A DNA stretch of 64,000 nucleotides, taken from NCBI GenBank assembly GCA_036417435.1, contig CM070905.1, forward strand, positions 62,141,092-62,205,091, written 5' to 3'. Below, piece after piece: positions 59,885 to 64,000 of this stretch (positions are counted from its first letter, which is position 1; each line of letters begins with the position of its first letter). The position numbers and the translations under genes are program-made. This DNA is from Inia geoffrensis (lineage: Eukaryota > Chordata > Mammalia > Artiodactyla > Iniidae). The notes beneath the pieces were generated by a model. The model worked only from the letters and a program-made list of their open reading frames with translations. It was not told the origin of the DNA and did no database searches.

Positions 59885-60190
59885 CAGTAGCTATTTCATA
59901 AAGGCCTACCATGTACATACTGGGTGCCAGCCACTGTACTAGATGCTGGGGATATTGTAGCAAATAAACACGTCAGGTGGAGCTGACAGTCTAGTGGAAA
60001 CAACAACTGTTAAACAAGTAAGTGCAAATAATTAAATGACTGAGAATGTGGGGAGTGCTTTGGAGAATGAGAATAAATGGGAGCATGTGAAGGGGGCATG
60101 AGTTCTACTGGATCGTGAGGTAGTGAGATGTGAAGGTAGAGTACATATCAGCTGGTTGAGGTCTAGGTTGAGGAATATTGCAGGCAAAGA
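59885..60190 (-). repeat. L2-type fragment
   Basis: Reverse L2 3' end and adjoining region: 'ggcctaccatgtacatactgggtgccagccactgtactagatgctgggga', 'gagctgacagtctagtgg', 'gggagtgctttggagaatgag'. Confidence 0.6.
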
Positions 60191-61235
60191 GTGATCCTTG
60201 CTCTTCCCATCATCACTTTTCACCATGTCCTCAAGTAAGTTCTCATACTTTTTAGCCATGCCATCTGCTCGTTCTCACCGGGGCACTCCTTTCTTCTTAA
60301 TGGGTTTCTGCCCTTACACCTTTCTGATTTTGTGCTGTCAACCTATTTTGGAGCTCCTGACGTCAGTGTCCCCTCGTTGTTAGATTAGGCTCTACCAGTG
60401 TTGGGCTCTCAAAGTCTGATTTGTCCACTGACTCCTACCCTCTTACTCTCTTCTCCTTTTCCTGCTCTTAACTTCTCGGGTTTGGTGGGATTCCTGTGGG
60501 AATAAAATTCAAGCCAGCAGTGGGGACCTTAGAATTTATTTGTTGAGAATGATCTTGTCCACCCAAAGCCTGGATTTCATTGTCAGCCACCTCCCCGCCC
60601 CATCCTAGTGACATCAAGGCTTAAGGGGCTTGAAAAATATCTCTTCCTAAGAGGAAGTTTAGGTGTGTTGCATTAGATGTTTAAAAGATAGGCATATTAG
60701 CTCTGAAGTTTTGCATGACCTATAATTGTGCTTCATCTGTTTATCTGGTACTTTATATTTTAGATTTCTTGATTCAAGTTATTCAAAAATTTCAATTTTT
60801 ATGACCAGCAGTTGAGATTTTTTTTAAAAAGTATAGCACGTTGATATTCAGTATTATTACCACTGAGTTGTTACCTTGTTACCTGGTAATGTATATACAA
60901 ATAAGTTTGCAGATACACATCGACAGAAACAACATTATTGTTCTAGTACAGGGTGGCCAAAGTGTGTTCAGACTGTTTTTGTAGCCAGGCCCTTTATTGA
61001 GCCATAGCGAATCCTGTAGCAGAAAGAAAGAAAACACACGTTTTGCTTCACTTGGTTTTTCTTTTTTTCTTTAAATATATATATGTATTTAAATAACAAC
61101 ATAAATATGGAATAAATACTAATTATAACATCTGTATGTAAACAATTAGGACAAAACTAAAATAAATTGTAAAATATAGTATTGACCAGCAGTAGACTTA
61201 CCTTTAACTTCTACCATTTTATTGCTCTAAATAGA
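60191..61235. other. Unique sequence
   Basis: No gene or confidently named repeat. Confidence 0.4.
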
Positions 61236-61239
61236 GAAT

Positions 61240-61800
61240 AGCACATCTCATTTTTAAAATTTTTATATTTAATTATGGTAAAATACACATATGTTTTACC
61301 ATCTTAACCATTTTCAAATGTACCGTTCAGTTTTGTTAAGTACATTCACAATGTCGTAAGTCAGTCTCTAGAACTCTGATATTGCAAAACTCAAACTCCC
61401 TACCTACCTATTAAACAACAGCTCTCCACTTCCTCTTCCCTCCAGCCCCTGGCAACCACCATTCTACTTTCTATCTTTATGAATTTGACTATTCTAGGCA
61501 TTCATGTAAAAGTAATCATACAGTATGTATCTTTTTGTGACTGACATTTTACTTGGCACAGTTCCTTCAAGGTTTATCCATGTTGTAGCATTATGTCAGA
61601 ATTTCCTTCCTTGAAAGGCTGAATAATACTCCATTGTATGTATTCATATACCACATTTTGTTTATCCACTCATCTGTTGATGGACACTTGGGTTGCTTCT
61701 GCATTTTGACTCTTGTGAAAGATGCCGCTATGAACATGGTGTGCAAATATTTCTTCAAGACCCTGCTTTCAGTTCTTTTGGGAACGTATTGGGCCCCAAC
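61240..61800 (-). repeat. Old L1M 3' end
   Basis: Reverse L1M 3' UTR and ORF2 end: 'atggtaaaatacacatatgttttaccatcttaaccatttt', 'ctggcaaccaccattctac', 'aataatactccattgtatgtattcatataccac', 'gttgatggacacttgggttgcttc'. Confidence 0.75.
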
Positions 61801-61947
61801 TTTAGCACAGAGATATGTACGTACTCTCTAAATATTTAAACAATGTGAGAGGGAAGGAGAAAAGGAGGGAGGGGACGGTCATTCCCAAAACTAGGCAGAT
61901 GATAATCTGTCAGCCATGTAAGCTTATCTCAGTCAGCTTATCTCAGT

Positions 61948-62110
61948 GTTTGTCAAAGAATTGTTTGTGAATCAACTACATTAGAATCTCCTGGAATGCT
62001 TACTAAAAATTTAGATTTTTAGGCCCTTCTCTAAACTTCGCAAGTCTGAATCTCCTGTGAGAATCAGGAATTTGCACCTCAGGTGATTTTTACACATACT
62101 GAAATGTGAG
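61948..62110 (+). repeat. MER5A-like hAT MITE
   Basis: 'tcagtgtttgtcaaagaattg' start, 'acattagaatctcctggaatgcttactaaaa', 'tctgaatctcctgtgagaatcagg', 'aatttgcacctcaggtgattttta'. This is the order of a MER5A non-autonomous hAT-Charlie element. The right inverted terminus is missing or eroded. Confidence 0.7.
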
Positions 62111-62149
62111 GTGCGGTGCCCCACTGGCAAGGAGATGTCTCATAATTTA

Positions 62150-62300
62150 CTTGTTGATGCATATGAAGGCCCTGCTCCCTGCTACTTTCGGCCCCTGCTT
62201 TCCCTTAAGGCACATTCATCCCAGGCTAGCCCATGATCCACTTTCTTTTCCATTCTGTCTGTATATTATAGCCCAACTAAAAGTTCCATAAATATAACAA
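62150..62300 (+). repeat. Possible L2 fragment
   Basis: Pyrimidine-rich, L2-like: 'ggccctgctccctgctactttcggcccctgctttccctt'. No diagnostic terminus. Confidence 0.3.
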
Positions 62301-63054
62301 AGGATGGCCAGCCCTGAGTTTGCAATCCTCAGCTTTGACCCGGGCCCAGTCAGGGACCTTCCTCCTCAGGAGGCTAATTGGTGATTCACTGTTGCTCTTT
62401 ACCTGCTTATAGTTAGTAGACCAGTGAACAGATTAGGACTTTCTCCCTCAGACCTTGTGGTGTTTAGTTTTACCTGAGTTCTTAAAGGGACCAAATCTCT
62501 TGTCTTATATACGCATTTTAAGTATGACATATTGTGACCCTCAGGACAATAATGTCACACACTTATACTGTATAACTAAATGAGAAGTGTGACGTCTTCA
62601 GTAAAGCCAACCAGCCTCTTCTGCATTTTGAAAGCAAACTCTTTGTCTTCATCTAGTAATCACATCGTGCCACCTCATCACATCCACCATGTGTGGCTTT
62701 GCTTCTAGTTGTGATTTGCAAGTGATTCTTTTTTTCAATATCAACTTTTCTTCAAGTAATATTGGTATTTTTAGAAATACTCTCTTCAAACTTTTGTGTG
62801 ATACAAGAGCATGTTTATGTATTTGACTTCCATTAAAAGTAATGGTACTGTCTGATACATACTTTATTTTTAATGAAAGGACCTGGAGGGAAGAAAAGCC
62901 CTAATATGAAGCTTGTTTTTGTTATAGCTGGCCACTTTTTCCAGTGTGCTTCATTCAGATTTCTATTCCTTAGTTGATTTGGTACTCCCATAATTTTCAG
63001 TTTTTGGCTAATTTTTACAGCCAGTTTTTGTGATTTCCATTTTCTTGGCTGAAA

Positions 63055-63177
63055 TCCCCTCTAGAATGTAAATGCTGTGAGGGCAGGAATGGCATTGCTG
63101 TAGTTCACATGGTGCCCAGCATGATAATGTGGCACATAAATAGGTATTTAACAAATATTTGTTGAATGAATGAAACA
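63055..63177 (+). repeat. L2 3' end
   Basis: 'tagaatgtaaatgctgtgagggcaggaatgg' and 'tggtgcccagcatgataatgtggcacataaataggtatttaacaaatatttgttgaatgaatgaa', the diagnostic L2 terminus. Confidence 0.85.
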
Positions 63178-64000
63178 ACGTGAAGCTGATTGTAATGTTT
63201 CATATACTGCTTTTATTGTTTCTGCTAGAAATTTTCTTTGCAGTTTTCTGTTACACTACAACTCTTTGATCAATGTAAGAACTCAGTTTCAAGAGATTGA
63301 CAGCTTACCTACCTAATAATATCTCTGATTAGACCAACTGATGCTATAGGTTGAAACACATTTGCTCTGACGGGGTCACTTATTTTTCTGTGTGGAAAAG
63401 TGACTGAGCAGAACTCCTGACACCAACAAGTAATTCTACAGGTTTATTCTATTGGTTGGAAAGGAGACCGGACACTCTTGAGTGTGAGTGACTTGATGCC
63501 AGTGATCTCCAGCCTAGTTTGCATTATTGGTGACGGATCAATGCCATCATCTTCACCTACAACAGGCAGAACATTTGAGTCTTTGTTTCAGTATACCAGA
63601 TAAACTGGTAGAGTGAGCCTTTTTTTTTTTTTTTTTCTATTTACAGATTTATGTTTCAAACCATACACACTGAAAATCCTTTTTGTGTCAGTCCTGTTTG
63701 TTTGCAACAGGGCCTATAGAACCTGTCAGTGGACTGCTCAGAGCCGCCGTTTGTGTAGAGCTTTCTTTCAGCATCATTTTGGGATTCAGGGTCAGGAATG
63801 ATCAGCCCAACATACTCTTACAGTATGTAAATTTACTCTGATTTAAGAAAGCTATTAACAAAAAACCTTTGAATGCATATTTGTACAGCGTGATACAGTA
63901 TTGTGCAAATGTACAAGTACAAAGTTAATTTGGCCTTTTGAGTTTCTAGTCTTCGAGCCTAAAAGAATGCCTGGGCTTAACTGTTTAACATAGTGTTAAA
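63178..64000. other. Unique sequence to the window end
   Basis: No gene, RNA gene or confidently named repeat. The short frame at 63613-63801 begins in a T-run and has no known domain. Confidence 0.4.

Noticed and set aside
60198..60383. A possible exon starting ATGTCCTCAA followed by a GTAAGT donor at about 60233-60240
   Set aside because: An isolated donor-like motif with no supporting frame, branch site or partner exon in the window.

Overview
The window is nuclear DNA from a mammal, and the repeats point to a whale or dolphin (Cetacea). Ten short interspersed elements (SINEs) belong to the tRNA-derived CHR type typical of Cetacea and their close relatives. The L1 elements carry artiodactyl/cetacean-type 3' ends. 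No bacterial features, CRISPR arrays or phage genes are present. I find no functional host protein-coding gene and no confident host exon. The window is an intergenic or intronic stretch built mostly from retrotransposons.

Layout. Bases 1-4234 are a young L1 on the minus strand (called L1-A). Its ORF2 frame is open without a stop for about 1,050 codons, from an internal deletion junction near 3155 to the left edge of the window. Bases 4325-5540 are an old L2-type LINE. Bases 5631-7511 are a processed pseudogene of SEC61A2, the alpha subunit of the ER protein-conducting channel, flanked by a probable target-site duplication. Bases 9585-12180 hold nested L1s three layers deep. From 12 to 32 kb there are scattered MIR, L2, CHR SINE and DNA-transposon remnants in AT-rich unique sequence. 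Bases 32817-33629 are an L1 3' end with a clear target-site duplication. Bases 35516-39530 form a repeat-poor stretch with no recognisable gene. Bases 40315-41890 are old L1 pieces with a SINE inside. Bases 42407-49604 are a nearly full-length but degenerate L1 (L1-B), minus strand, inserted into an older LINE. Bases 49605-64000 hold further SINEs, a short young L1 with a perfect 22-bp duplication, a MaLR-type LTR, an old L1M, a MER5A and L2 fragments.

How the parts relate. The window is mainly a record of L1 activity. L1 supplies the reverse transcriptase. The CHR SINEs and the SEC61A2 retrocopy show the marks of being mobilised by that machinery: A-rich tails, target duplications and, for SEC61A2, no introns. 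The most notable item is L1-A. It has lost the C-terminal part of ORF1 and nearly all of the ORF2 endonuclease, yet keeps an undamaged reverse-transcriptase and C-terminal frame. All family assignments come from recognising sequence by eye; no database search was run.
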